Assembly: GCA_934636825.1 (NCBI GenBank)
Contig: CAKUBG010000011.1
Span: forward strand, 1 to 64,000
From: an uncultured bacterium
GTDB lineage: Bacteria > Vulcanimicrobiota > Xenobia > Xenobiales > Xenobiaceae
Direction of reading: 5' to 3'
DNA length: 64,000 nucleotides
The position numbers were made by a program, and so were the translations under genes. The notes beneath the pieces are model-generated. The model was not told where the DNA came from, searched no databases, and was given only the letters and a program-made list of their open reading frames with translations. Numbering within the stretch: the first letter of the stretch is position 1; each line of letters opens with the position of its first letter. Positions 1 to 8,919 of this stretch are shown here, piece after piece.

Positions 1-44
1 GCTGTAAGCTCGGCTGTAAGCTCGGCTGTAAGCTCGGCTGTAAG
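1..44 (-). repeat. 12-bp tandem repeat encoding TAEL in hsdS
   Basis: The unit gctgtaagctcg occurs three times exactly, plus eight bases of a fourth copy, and the array may continue beyond base 1. On the minus strand it encodes repeats of Thr-Ala-Glu-Leu. In the EcoR124I/EcoR124II family, the number of such 12-bp repeats sets the distance between the two DNA half-sites, so copy-number change by slippage or unequal crossing-over alters sequence specificity. The sequence shows the repeat; its length variation in this organism is inference. Confidence 0.9.
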
Positions 45-521
45 TAACGTGAAAGAGTCCAGTACGCGGACTATTTCACGTTGTACCTCCAACGGAGGTA
101 CAGGGAGCATAAACTCTTCTATCATAGGTTTTCTTATTGATTGAACTGTAGCACTTACTGCCTTACACAGAATAAATTGTTTGAAATATGCTTGAAAGCA
201 GTAAAATGCAAATTTTGTGTTTATCATTTCATAAGTAAAATGAATCCTATAAGCCCTTTGATGAAGTGCATATTTCCCAATTATGTAATGATATATGTCC
301 CCTATTCCGCCTTCACCTGGTATAACAATTGCTTCTTCGTCATATTCCCAATCGTTTTTATATTTAACAGTCTTAGATCTTATAAAAAACGGATATTTTC
401 CATTTTCTTGAGCTTCATTACCATTGCTACTACCAGTGCCAACTTCAGCTATATTCTTGATGCATCTATATTCCACCCCATTAGGGCACAGCTCTTGAAT
501 CAATTGTTCTAACTTGCTCAT
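1..521 (-). CDS. hsdS: Type I restriction-modification specificity subunit (HsdS), truncated by the window edge
   Basis: HsdS gives DNA target specificity to the type I methylase/restriction complex. I translated the minus strand by hand from ATG at 521 (protein begins MSKLEQLIQELCPNGVEY, a classic HsdS opening). The reading frame stays open to the window edge (about 173 codons seen). It covers the first target recognition domain, then the conserved PVPPLEVQREIV segment, then a run of TAEL repeats at the very edge. That is the central linker, so the second recognition domain and C-terminus lie outside. The start is 6 bp after the hsdM stop, and the GAGGGG at the end of hsdM serves as ribosome binding site, so the two genes are translationally coupled. 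hsdR is not in the window and may lie to the left. Confidence 0.93.
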   Translation of the reverse strand, partial: MSKLEQLIQELCPNGVEYRCIKNIAEVGTGSSNGNEAQENGKYPFFIRSKTVKYKNDWEYDEEAIVIPGEGGIGDIYHYIIGKYALHQRAYRIHFTYEMINTKFAFYCFQAYFKQFILCKAVSATVQSIRKPMIEEFMLPVPPLEVQREIVRVLDSFTLLTAELTAELTAELT

Positions 522-527
522 TTTGCC

Positions 528-2090
528 CTACCCCTCAATTTCCGCAATGATTTTATCAATTTCTTGGCGCAAAACTTGTTCGCGAGCTACAATCTCTTTA
601 ATTTCGGCATTAAGCTTAACAATGTCGATCTTTTCGCGAGTATCTTCAGCTTCAACATAAGTGGAAACTGATAAGTTATACTTGTTGGCCGCTACTTCGT
701 CATGGGTAGCTAAATTGGAGAAGTAGGTTACTTCCTTGCGTTTAGTGAAGGCCTCAACAATGTTCTGTATGTTTTGCTGCGTCAATTTGTTGTTATTGGT
801 AACTTTGATACACTCGCGGCTAGCGTCAATAAACAAAATCTCATTATCTAGCTTATTTTTCTTCAGAACCATAATGCAAGTAGCAATGGAAGTGCCGTAA
901 AATAAGTTGCTGGGAAGCTGAATAATACAATCTATAAAGTTATTATCCACTAAATATTGGCGAATTTTTTTCTCAGCTCCGCCACGGTACATAATGCCAG
1001 GGAAACAGACAATAACCGCAGTTCCATTAGCCGCTAAATAAGAGAGGCTGTGCATAATAAAAGCCATGTCGGCTTTATTTTTGGGAGCTAAAACTCCAGC
1101 TGGAGCAAAACGTTTATCATTAATTAGCACCGGGTTAGTGTCGCCATCCCATTCTTTAGAATATGGCGGATTGGAAACAATTAGCTCAAAAGGTTCGTCG
1201 CTATCATGTTGTGGATTAATAAGCGTGTCTTCACAAGCGATATTAAATTTATCAAACTCAATATCGTGCAAGAACATATTGATCCGGCATAAATTATAAG
1301 TAGTAGGGTTCTTCTCTTGACCAAAGAAGCCGTTGCGGATAGCTTCTTTGCCTAGAACTTTTTCCGCTTTTAAAAGCAAAGAACCGCTACCGCAAGCCGG
1401 ATCATAGACTTTATTAACTTCCGTTTTACCTACTGTACCTAAGCGGGTAAGCAATTCGGAAACATCGGCTGGAGTAAAATACTCACCGCCCGATTTGCCA
1501 GCTTTAGAAGAATACATACCCGCAAGGTATTCATAAGCATCGCCAAAAGCGTCGATAGAGTGATCCTTTATATTGCCAAGATTCATACCATGGATACCAT
1601 TAAGCAACTTAACTAAGTTTTCATTGCGCTTTGTGGTAGTAGCGCCCAATTTATTGCTATTTACATCATAATCGGCAAATAAGCCCTTAAAATTACTCTC
1701 TGATTGGCTCCCTTGGGCCGAAGCTTCAATATCTTTAAATATTTTGCTTAAAGTTTCATTTAAATTGTCACAACTTTTACTAGCTTTTTGACGTACATTG
1801 CAAAATAGCTCACTAGGCAAAATAAAGAAGCCTTTGGTATCGATCATTTCCTGGCGAATAGGTTCAGCTTCTTTATCAGTTATTTTCGCATAGTCAAAGT
1901 CTGTATTGCCACTTTCAATTTCGCCTTCATTTATAAAATTGCAGAAATTTTCCGAAAGATAGCGATAGAACATAGTACCGAGCACGTAATGTTTAAAGTC
2001 CCAACCATCTATATCGCCGCGCAAATCTTCAGCAATCTCCCATATGGCACGGTGTAGTTCGTTGCGTTCTTGCTCTTTTTTGGTATCCAT
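528..2090 (-). CDS. hsdM: Type I restriction-modification DNA methyltransferase subunit (HsdM)
   Basis: Adenine-N6 methyltransferase subunit of a type I restriction-modification enzyme; it works as an M2S1 complex with HsdS. The 520-residue protein has an N-terminal helical HsdM_N domain (about residues 10-165), then the SAM-binding motif I DPACGSG (230-236) and the catalytic motif IV NPPY (307-310). The C-terminal helical part ends in a coiled stretch. Length is normal for the family. The start at 2090 is supported by GGAG seven bases upstream. hsdS follows 6 bp downstream on the same strand. No gene for the HsdR translocase is visible on the right side, so if the system is complete hsdR lies left of the window or is unlinked. 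Confidence 0.95.
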   Translation of the reverse strand: MDTKKEQERNELHRAIWEIAEDLRGDIDGWDFKHYVLGTMFYRYLSENFCNFINEGEIESGNTDFDYAKITDKEAEPIRQEMIDTKGFFILPSELFCNVRQKASKSCDNLNETLSKIFKDIEASAQGSQSESNFKGLFADYDVNSNKLGATTTKRNENLVKLLNGIHGMNLGNIKDHSIDAFGDAYEYLAGMYSSKAGKSGGEYFTPADVSELLTRLGTVGKTEVNKVYDPACGSGSLLLKAEKVLGKEAIRNGFFGQEKNPTTYNLCRINMFLHDIEFDKFNIACEDTLINPQHDSDEPFELIVSNPPYSKEWDGDTNPVLINDKRFAPAGVLAPKNKADMAFIMHSLSYLAANGTAVIVCFPGIMYRGGAEKKIRQYLVDNNFIDCIIQLPSNLFYGTSIATCIMVLKKNKLDNEILFIDASRECIKVTNNNKLTQQNIQNIVEAFTKRKEVTYFSNLATHDEVAANKYNLSVSTYVEAEDTREKIDIVKLNAEIKEIVAREQVLRQEIDKIIAEIEG

Positions 2091-2317
2091 GTTCTTGCTC
2101 CAGTGTAAAAAATTACAAACGCGCAGAAAATTTTATAAAAACAGGTGTTAAGCCTGCTACAAAGATGTACCAAGTAAAAAATATAGTAAAAATGCAAAGT
2201 GCGGCGAGCATAAACTATATCGCGCAAAGAAAAACGCGATCGGTACGCTTATATGGCATACAAGCGTATGTTTTTAACCAACAGGCGGAAATAGTGGCGA
2301 TGGAAGGCGAAGAATAT

Positions 2318-2342
2318 TGGCCGAAGCTAAAAGCTTCGGTCA
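2318..2342. other. Short perfect hairpin upstream of hsdM
   Basis: Arms at 2318-2328 and 2332-2342 pair over 11 bp (one G-T pair) around an AAA loop. No T-run follows on either strand, so it is not a standard terminator. Role unknown. Confidence 0.4.
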
Positions 2343-2417
2343 GTTCAAGCCTGGAAGAGCCGCTGTTGGAGCTAGCCAACATGAACACGAGTCCGCAGCC
2401 AAAACTTGTAGCGGAAT

Positions 2418-2489
2418 TTTTTCACCATATCGGTAGCGCAGGCCTCTGGCCGCCAGGCCAGTCAGCCGGAGCGTAGATATGGTGAAAAA
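2418..2489. repeat. Long inverted repeat with nested inner stem
   Basis: A perfect 14-bp inverted repeat (tttttcaccatatc at 2418-2431, complement at 2476-2489) encloses 44 bases. These contain a second G+C-rich stem (tggcc 2447-2451 / ggcca 2456-2460). It could form a large structured hairpin on either strand. One outer arm supplies T-runs and the other A-runs, so terminator activity is possible. It may also be a small repeated genomic element. Confidence 0.55.
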
Positions 2490-2493
2490 TGTA

Positions 2494-2647
2494 GCTAACA
2501 CGAAATAGCTAACTGGCGGGCGGTACACCATTAGCGTCTCTAAGCTGAAAAACTACAGGCCAACAAGCAAAAGCGTAAAAGGGCACGGCTAGCGTGAAAT
2601 AGCTCACCGGCGAGCGGAACATAATCAGCGTCTCTAGGCTAAAAACT
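2494..2647. repeat. Imperfect tandem direct repeat, about 60 bp units 94 bp apart
   Basis: Bases 2494-2554 and 2588-2647 align with 11 mismatches and one single-base gap (49 of 61 positions identical by eye). Both include gaaatagct and agcgtctcta blocks. The copies lie in the possible broken membrane gene at 2340-2709. Confidence 0.7.
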
Positions 2648-2689
2648 AAACAACAAAACACTGTAAAGCCAATAAATATAGCGTTTGCC

Positions 2690-3055
2690 TTAATAGCCGG
2701 AAGTACCATCTTGGCTGACGTTGAGAACGCTGTCACGGGCTCCATCAATAGTGATAATGGTAACTGAACGCTTCAAAAAGCCACACTTATAGTGCAAATA
2801 TATAAAAGGATAACGCTGCCTTTGAGCAGCTTCCTGTTCGGTAGTTACCACTCGATCTGGCTCACCATATTCAGCAATAACCGCAGCTTTGGTTGCGCCG
2901 ATTTTAGGTGTTGGCGAGGGAGTATAGCCAAAAGCAAAAAATAAAGCGCACATCAGCAGCCCTAAAGCCATACCGCGAAAAATTTCGGCCACATGTTGTG
3001 CATAAAAATCTTTGATAACTTTTATCATAAACAGCAGTCTAAACGAAGCATTCAC
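2690..3055 (-). CDS. Small membrane-anchored or exported protein, possible BamE-like fold
   Basis: The longest frame is 121 residues from 3055. That start lies only 12 bp after a strong terminator and has a weak ribosome binding site, so Met10 at 3028 may be the true start. A hydrophobic segment at about residues 25-45 is a signal anchor or uncleaved signal peptide. The rest is soluble and carries a GEPD turn (IAEYGEPDRVV) after a helix, a feature common in SmpA/OmlA/BamE-like small domains. That resemblance is weak and is inference. A conserved-looking aromatic strand (FIYLHYKCGF) follows. It lies downstream of the GGDEF-domain gene on the same strand but is separated from it by the terminator. 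Confidence 0.6.
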   Translation of the reverse strand: MNASFRLLFMIKVIKDFYAQHVAEIFRGMALGLLMCALFFAFGYTPSPTPKIGATKAAVIAEYGEPDRVVTTEQEAAQRQRYPFIYLHYKCGFLKRSVTIITIDGARDSVLNVSQDGTSGY

Positions 3056-3066
3056 CGCTTGGCAAC

Positions 3067-3104
3067 AAAAAAGAGAACCGAAAGTTATTTCGGTTCTCTT
3101 TTTT
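3067..3104. terminator. Bidirectional intrinsic terminator
   Basis: A 17-bp perfect stem (3067-3083 with 3088-3104), loop gtta, flanked by A6 and T6. It lies 28 bp beyond the stop of the minus-strand GAF-GGDEF gene, which it terminates. Confidence 0.9.
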
Positions 3105-3131
3105 CAGTTTATTCCAATAGGCTGCGAAAGC

Positions 3132-4997
3132 CTAGCTCCAGAGGCAAACTTGGTTGCCGCCAGCTTGTTGGGCTTGTTGCATGGCTGCTGAAGCGCGCAT
3201 AGTAAGTTGCTCAGCGTTGGCAGCATCGTGAGGACTACCAGCAGCGCCTACGGAAATGCTTACCCTAATGCGACGGCCGCCTACTACGAAAGCGTGATTG
3301 GCAATAGCATCGCGCACACGTTCACCAACTTCAGAGCACTTTACACGATCGGCATGGTCGACAAGCAAGGCAAAAGTATCGCCTTCTAAGCGGCCTAAAA
3401 CGTCGATTTCACGAGTAATTTTACGCACTACACCTACAACTTCGCGCAAGACGTTGTCGGCTACATCTTGGCCTAAGTTGGCGACTATTTGGTTGAAACC
3501 ATCTAAACTGAAGAGCAACAAAGATACGGAATACATGTAGCGGTTGCCGCGCTTGAGCTCTTCACGCATACGCTCTTCTAAGAAAAGCGTATTGTAGCAA
3601 TTGGTTAAAGGATCGCGTAAACCGTTGTTGACAGCTCTTTGATATAAAATAGAATTGCCTAAAGCTACGCTAGCCATTTCACAGAAGTCAATTAAAAGAT
3701 CGAGTTCATCTTCTGTAAAAGCGTGATCGGCAGCTCTACCTAAGTAAACAACACCGATAGTCTGAGCAGGCACAGCCAAAGGAGCCACCAAAGCGCTGCG
3801 TTCTTTATCTACTACAGTAGAAAGAACTGTGCCATTGATATCGACACTGCCGTCGTCAATTTTGAAAGGAGTGAGAGTGCTGACCGCATAGCCTGGAGCA
3901 CCTTCGCCTATTTGCAAACTATAGTTGCGGAAAATATCGGTAAACGGACTAGCAGCGACCTCGGCAAAGAGTTTCTTTTGGCCTTCGACTTCGTCAAGCA
4001 TGAAAATAACGCAGCTTTGACAAGGAAGGAAAGTTTGCAACTGCTCAGTCAGAGCTAAAAGCGTATCAGAAAGAGCCAAACTGCCGGAAAGTTTGCGAGA
4101 AACTTCTACTAAGCGAACCTGACGCTCCAAACGCTGTTGCATAATGGCCAACTGACGCTGAATTTGCAATTTTTCACGACGAGCAGCCTGAGAAACTTTC
4201 TGGCCTTGCTCTTCGGCGGCTTTCTCGGTGTCTTGCAAAGCCAAACGGGCTTCTTGCAAACGCTTGAGACTAATGTCCAGCTCTTCTTTTAAGCCGGCAT
4301 TGTCGCGGTTGAGCATGCGCAATTTGTTTTCGCGTTCGCTCAATTCAGAAGTCATCTGATCATTTTGAATGCGAGCAGCCTGAATTTCCTGGAAAAGACA
4401 ATCTTTCTCACGTTGCAAACCACTTTCGCTCTTGCAACGCTCTACATTTTCTTGAGCCGCTACCCAGCAAATCCAGATAAGCATATAGCTGCAACCCATC
4501 TGGGCGAAGCTGAGCTTGAAGAAAGTGGCAAAAGTCTCGTCATGCATCGATTCCAAACGAGAAACGAAAGCAAAAGCTGCTATCAGGATATAAATGATAG
4601 TGCCGAAAACCGAGCCTGCTACCAAGACTGAAGTTTTGCCCCAGATGTAATAGAGCATCAAGATAGGCAAAGCAAAACTTAAAATTAAGTAACTCGGGCC
4701 GTAGAAATAAGTTAAGCCCAAACCGAGTATTATATCAAATACGGTTAGTATGATGGGCGCTCCGCCTTGATTATCTTTCCAAACGCAGGTGAAAACAGCC
4801 GCAGCAATATTGTAGACGATCACCGCAAAAGTAATAATGATAGGTAAATCGTCAAAATCATACGGAAAAGGAGTACATAGCGACTCCTTGCTGTTTCCGC
4901 CAGTCAAGATCAGAGCTAAAATAACACCTACTACCCTGATCGCGACCATAAATATCTTCAAGCGAACTGACGCCTGATAAGTCTGGTCGGAATCCAT
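3132..4997 (-). CDS. Membrane GAF-GGDEF protein with degenerate diguanylate cyclase site
   Basis: A 621-residue protein. Five or six membrane helices fill residues 10-185, a long coiled coil about 190-290, a GAF-type sensor about 300-455, and a GGDEF domain about 465-621. Active GGDEF domains make cyclic di-GMP from two GTP. Here the signature reads EGDTF (about 538-542), the first metal Asp of the D-x-D-x-F-K region is Ser (SLDGF), and the usual Asn-Asp pair is missing. The allosteric I-site RxxD (REID) just before the signature is intact. I infer a catalytically weak or dead domain that may still bind cyclic di-GMP or GTP. The start at 4997 has GAGGG seven bases upstream. The gene is divergent from mfd, and its own terminator is at 3067-3104. 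Confidence 0.88.
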   Translation of the reverse strand: MDSDQTYQASVRLKIFMVAIRVVGVILALILTGGNSKESLCTPFPYDFDDLPIIITFAVIVYNIAAAVFTCVWKDNQGGAPIILTVFDIILGLGLTYFYGPSYLILSFALPILMLYYIWGKTSVLVAGSVFGTIIYILIAAFAFVSRLESMHDETFATFFKLSFAQMGCSYMLIWICWVAAQENVERCKSESGLQREKDCLFQEIQAARIQNDQMTSELSERENKLRMLNRDNAGLKEELDISLKRLQEARLALQDTEKAAEEQGQKVSQAARREKLQIQRQLAIMQQRLERQVRLVEVSRKLSGSLALSDTLLALTEQLQTFLPCQSCVIFMLDEVEGQKKLFAEVAASPFTDIFRNYSLQIGEGAPGYAVSTLTPFKIDDGSVDINGTVLSTVVDKERSALVAPLAVPAQTIGVVYLGRAADHAFTEDELDLLIDFCEMASVALGNSILYQRAVNNGLRDPLTNCYNTLFLEERMREELKRGNRYMYSVSLLLFSLDGFNQIVANLGQDVADNVLREVVGVVRKITREIDVLGRLEGDTFALLVDHADRVKCSEVGERVRDAIANHAFVVGGRRIRVSISVGAAGSPHDAANAEQLTMRASAAMQQAQQAGGNQVCLWS

Positions 4998-5244
4998 AAG
5001 TCATCCCTCAAACAAAAATAATAACGTTTAGCAAAATGTAAAACCAAGTAAAACGTCGCCACCTGGCCACAACTAAAGCGGTTTCGGCTATTCTCCTTCT
5101 GTCTCTTGTTATCCTGGCAAAAAAGTCCAGCCATTTTTTAGCGAAAATACATCTTAAATTGCTTTACGGCACTTGCGGCAAACTGCTAAACTGCACAGAG
5201 CTTATTTTTTTATTATCTTTGCCTATAAAAAACGCTAAATTAAT

Positions 5245-8200
5245 ATGAGTAACAACAAATCTTCTTCATTTAAAAATATTATCAGTGCCGACTTAGAAAA
5301 ATCCGGCCAAATAGAGTCCCCTAACCATAATACTAGTCAGGCTGCCGATAGCGGGGCCAACTCAAAATATGATAAAGTCCAGCAGCAAAAGATAGCTCAT
5401 CGCAATTGTCTCAATACTAATCTTTACTTAAGCGAATTGTGGAAACGCACTCCTAAAAACGGTGCCCTTTTAAAGTCGTTGCAAACTGCTTCAGCTACTG
5501 TATGCAGCGGCTTAACAGCTTCAGCTCGCCCACTTTTTATTCAAGCTTGTCACAGTAGCTTAAATTTAAAACCCATTATTTTATGGATTACTCCCACTTC
5601 CGACAGTGCTGAGCGCCTTTTTCAAGATTGTCATACCTTCTTTAATGAAGAACAAATTTGGCTTTTTCCAGAAAAAGAATCGGTCAAAATGTTGGGAGAC
5701 GAAGCCGACACGGCAGATCCGGCTCGTCTAGCCGTTTTGCAAGCGCTAGATAAATACCAAGAGCAAGACGGACAAGAGCAAATGGTCATTGTCGCCACTT
5801 TACGTTCCGTCATGCAACCTACCGTTAGAGCTGAAAAGCTGGAAAAAAGCAAATTAACTCTCAAAGTCGGTGAAAATATTGACGTCGAGTTATTGCTAGA
5901 GATATTAAATAGTGAAGGTTACAATCGCGTACCTATGGTTGAAGGGCGCGGCCAATATGCCGTGCGTGGCGGCTTGATCGATGTTTATCCTATTACTGGA
6001 CAACCGGCCCGTATGGAGTTATTCGGCGAAGAGATCGAGACTATAAGAGCCTTTAATATTGATACCCAACGCTCCAGCGGCGATCTTAAAGAAGTAGTTT
6101 TATTGCCTGCTGTTCCCGGCGATTCTAAAGACGAGTCTTGGTTGACAGACTATTTACAAAAAAAATCTCCCCATTCTTTAGTTGTTTTGGAAGAGCCTGT
6201 ACAATTACGCCTCACAGCCAAAGAATGGAACCAAGAGTGGGAAGCCCAAGCTTCTAGTGGCGCTTCTATAGGTTTTATTGAAGAGAGCGAAACTAACTAC
6301 GTATGGGAACGACTCGAAAGCATGTTGACCAAGTTCCGCAAAGCTTATGTTTCGGCTTGGGCTTCCGACGTAGATGTGCTGGGCAACAGCTTTAATAGCC
6401 AAAATTTCAATATTGATCCTTCCCATCGCTTTGAGGCAGGTTTTGAGTTAGCTGTGCCTTTTACCAGTAAAGTAGACGATCTTCTGGCAGCTTTGCCAAC
6501 TTGGCAAAAAGAAAAACGGCGCACAGTATTGCTCACTTCCCAATTTATGCGCCTTAAAGAATTGCTGGAAGAACATGACGTGGCCGGTTTTACTATCAAG
6601 CCTTGTCTTTTGAAACCAGGTCAAGTTTTGCTTTTGCAAGGTTATGCCAATGAAGGATTCCGCGTGCAACTTGATGACGGTTGGTTGGAATTTTTAACTG
6701 ACAAGGAAATTATGGGGCAACGTTTGCGTCGCCGTTTGAATAAACCGGCTGATAAAAGCGGCAGTGCCCTACGCTTAGAAGAAATAGCTCCCGGCGATTT
6801 GGTAGTCCATTTACAGCATGGTATCGCTCGCTATATTGGCATACAAACTCTTTCTCTCAACAATGTCGAGCACGATATGCTCAAACTTGAATATGCCAAG
6901 GGAGATTGCGTCTTTGTACCTGTCGATCAGCTCGACTTAGTACAAAAATATGAAGGCATCGATGGCAAAGAACCAGCTTTGTCTAAAATGAATGGTGCAG
7001 ATTGGCGCAAAACAAAAGCTAAAATAAGAGCTTACGCAGCCGAAGCAGCCCAAAAATTATTGCAAATTTATGCTCAAAGAGCTAAAGCGCAAGGTTTTGC
7101 CTATCCTTCAGATACTCCCTGGCAGCACGAAATGGAAGATGCCTTCCCCTATCAGGAAACGCCAGACCAGCTTAGAGCAATACGCGAAGTAAAAGCCGAC
7201 TTGGAAAGCCCTCGTCCTATGGATCGCCTTATTTGCGGAGACGTAGGCTATGGAAAAACCGAAGTTGCCTTGCGAGCGGCTTTTAAAGTAGTTAATCATG
7301 GTAAGCAAGTAGCTGTTTTGGTACCTACTACAGTTTTAGCTCATCAGCACTTTATGACTTTTACAGAACGCTTAGCTCCTTACCCAATTCATATTAGCTT
7401 GCTTTCACGCTTTAAAACTGCTGCCGAACAAAAACAAACTGTCGAAGCTTTAGCTGAAGGTAAGTGCGATATAGTTATCGGCACCCATCGCTTACTCTCC
7501 CAAGATATTAAATTTAAAAATCTGGGACTACTGATTATCGACGAAGAGCAGCGCTTTGGCGTGATGCATAAAACCAAGCTTTCCGAATTGAAAGCCGGTA
7601 TAGATATTATGTCTATGAGTGCTACGCCTATCCCCCGCACTTTGCAAATGTCTTTCTATGGCATTAGAGAAATGTCAGTTATCGAAACTCCGCCAGAAAA
7701 TCGTTTGCCTATCAAAACTTATCTTTTCGAGCACAATGCCGAATTGATAAAAGCAGCCATCGTACGCGAGTTAAGCCGCCATGGACAAGTATATTTCTTG
7801 CACAATCGCGTGCAAAGTATCGCCAGAGTTGCTGCCGATTTACAAAGGCTCATTCCCCAAGCCCGCATTGCTGTTGGTCACGGCCAAATGGGCGAACAAA
7901 AACTAGAAAAAGTCATGATGGAGTTTTACGAAGGTCAATACGACGTATTAGTTTGCTCAACTATTATTGAGAGCGGCCTAGATGTGCCTAATGTAAATAC
8001 GATTATTATCGACAATGCCCACGCTTTGGGACTGGCTCAACTTTACCAATTGCGTGGCCGCGTAGGACGCAGCGCCAAACAAGGTTATTGCTATTTGCTC
8101 TACCCACCAAGCCGCAAACTTACCGAACAAGCCAAAAAGCGTTTGGAAACTATCCGCGACTTTACCCAACTGGGAGCCGGCTTCCAAGTAGCCAAACGCG

Positions 8201-8826
8201 ATCTGGAAATTCGCGGTGCAGGCAATATTTTAGGCGCTGAACAATCCGGCCATGTAGCGGCTGTAGGTTTTAGTTTATACTGCCGTATGCTCGGAGACGC
8301 TGTAAAAGCGCTGCGCGATCATAAAGATCCTGAGCAAGAAGCAGCCGGTAATGAGCAAAATGTAGTTATCGATTTGCCGATTTCTACAGGCTTGCCTGAT
8401 GATTATATTGGCGATCAGCAACAAAAAGTTGTCCTTTATAAGCGTATAGCTTCAGTAGAAAATAATGAAGAGTTGCAAGATATACGCGAAGAATTGCGCG
8501 ACCGCTATGGAAAATTGCCCGAGCTTACCGAGCATTTGCTCAGTTTAGTGCGCATAAAACTAAAGTGTCGAGCTATGCTCATACCTTCAATTAGAGTAAA
8601 AGGCGACGTTATGTGGTTCGTAGCTCCTTTTATGCGTCAACTGACTCCACGCGAACTGGGCAAATTATCCAACTTGGTAGGTTGGAAAGCTAGTCAAGAT
8701 CAAATGGCTTTACAATTGGATGCTATTTGCGGTCGCGCTGCGGGTAATTTAGATTATCCCAAACCACAAATTTTAATTACCAAAATAGAACAAGTGCTCG
8801 CCTATTTAGACGCTCTGTCTAAATAA
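5245..8826 (+). CDS. mfd: Transcription-repair coupling factor Mfd
   Basis: Mfd is a DNA translocase that removes RNA polymerase stalled at lesions and recruits UvrA for nucleotide excision repair. The 1193-residue protein has the UvrB-like N-terminal modules, the CarD-like RNA polymerase interaction domain (about 530-600, LVVHLQHGIARYIGI), and a RecG-like helicase core. The core shows Walker A GDVGYGKT (665-672), the DEEQ box at 766, SATPIPRT, and motif VI (QLRGRVGR). The C-terminal regulatory domain is also present. It is slightly longer than the usual 1150-1180 because of a Ser/Asn-rich N-terminal extension of about 60 residues. No clear ribosome binding site precedes the ATG, so a later start is possible. 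Confidence 0.97.
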   Translation: MSNNKSSSFKNIISADLEKSGQIESPNHNTSQAADSGANSKYDKVQQQKIAHRNCLNTNLYLSELWKRTPKNGALLKSLQTASATVCSGLTASARPLFIQACHSSLNLKPIILWITPTSDSAERLFQDCHTFFNEEQIWLFPEKESVKMLGDEADTADPARLAVLQALDKYQEQDGQEQMVIVATLRSVMQPTVRAEKLEKSKLTLKVGENIDVELLLEILNSEGYNRVPMVEGRGQYAVRGGLIDVYPITGQPARMELFGEEIETIRAFNIDTQRSSGDLKEVVLLPAVPGDSKDESWLTDYLQKKSPHSLVVLEEPVQLRLTAKEWNQEWEAQASSGASIGFIEESETNYVWERLESMLTKFRKAYVSAWASDVDVLGNSFNSQNFNIDPSHRFEAGFELAVPFTSKVDDLLAALPTWQKEKRRTVLLTSQFMRLKELLEEHDVAGFTIKPCLLKPGQVLLLQGYANEGFRVQLDDGWLEFLTDKEIMGQRLRRRLNKPADKSGSALRLEEIAPGDLVVHLQHGIARYIGIQTLSLNNVEHDMLKLEYAKGDCVFVPVDQLDLVQKYEGIDGKEPALSKMNGADWRKTKAKIRAYAAEAAQKLLQIYAQRAKAQGFAYPSDTPWQHEMEDAFPYQETPDQLRAIREVKADLESPRPMDRLICGDVGYGKTEVALRAAFKVVNHGKQVAVLVPTTVLAHQHFMTFTERLAPYPIHISLLSRFKTAAEQKQTVEALAEGKCDIVIGTHRLLSQDIKFKNLGLLIIDEEQRFGVMHKTKLSELKAGIDIMSMSATPIPRTLQMSFYGIREMSVIETPPENRLPIKTYLFEHNAELIKAAIVRELSRHGQVYFLHNRVQSIARVAADLQRLIPQARIAVGHGQMGEQKLEKVMMEFYEGQYDVLVCSTIIESGLDVPNVNTIIIDNAHALGLAQLYQLRGRVGRSAKQGYCYLLYPPSRKLTEQAKKRLETIRDFTQLGAGFQVAKRDLEIRGAGNILGAEQSGHVAAVGFSLYCRMLGDAVKALRDHKDPEQEAAGNEQNVVIDLPISTGLPDDYIGDQQQKVVLYKRIASVENNEELQDIREELRDRYGKLPELTEHLLSLVRIKLKCRAMLIPSIRVKGDVMWFVAPFMRQLTPRELGKLSNLVGWKASQDQMALQLDAICGRAAGNLDYPKPQILITKIEQVLAYLDALSK

Positions 8827-8834
8827 AAAAAGAA

Positions 8835-8873
8835 TGTCCGCCCAATTTTCGCTTATCGAAAAAAGGGCGGACA
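8835..8873. terminator. Intrinsic terminator between mfd and convergent metallophosphoesterase
   Basis: Stem tgtccgccc (8835-8843) with gggcggaca (8865-8873), loop of 21 bases rich in A and T. It lies between two convergent genes. The flanking T-run is weak on the plus strand, but an A-run upstream gives T residues on the minus strand. Confidence 0.7.
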
Positions 8874-8919
8874 CTCTTAAGAAATCCATAATGCTGAATT
8901 GCCTTAATTTATTTCCAAA

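Larger units (their letters stand above)
2340..2709 (-). pseudogene. Possible frameshifted small membrane-protein gene with internal repeat
   Basis: Two minus-strand reading frames together give a hydrophobic protein. The first runs from about 2709 to 2509 and contains MFRSPVSYFTLAV. The second, shifted by one base, runs from 2531 to 2340 and contains MVYRPPVSYFVLAT. The two peptides are copies of each other, encoded by the imperfect tandem repeat at 2494-2647, and a one-base length difference between the copies throws them out of frame. This is what a decaying or frameshifted membrane gene with a duplicated segment would look like. The first frame overlaps the end of the neighbouring gene at 2690. 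No family is recognised. The alternative is that this is non-coding repeat DNA with fortuitous frames. Confidence 0.3.

Noticed and set aside
1..44. CRISPR or intergenic microsatellite
   Set aside because: The 12-bp repeat is in frame with hsdS and encodes TAEL.
141..512. Plus-strand 123-residue frame
   Set aside because: The minus strand here encodes HsdS with recognisable motifs; the plus frame is its shadow.
2165..2476. Plus-strand 103-residue frame
   Set aside because: No ribosome binding site or family, and it crosses the hairpin and the repeats; unlikely to be a gene.
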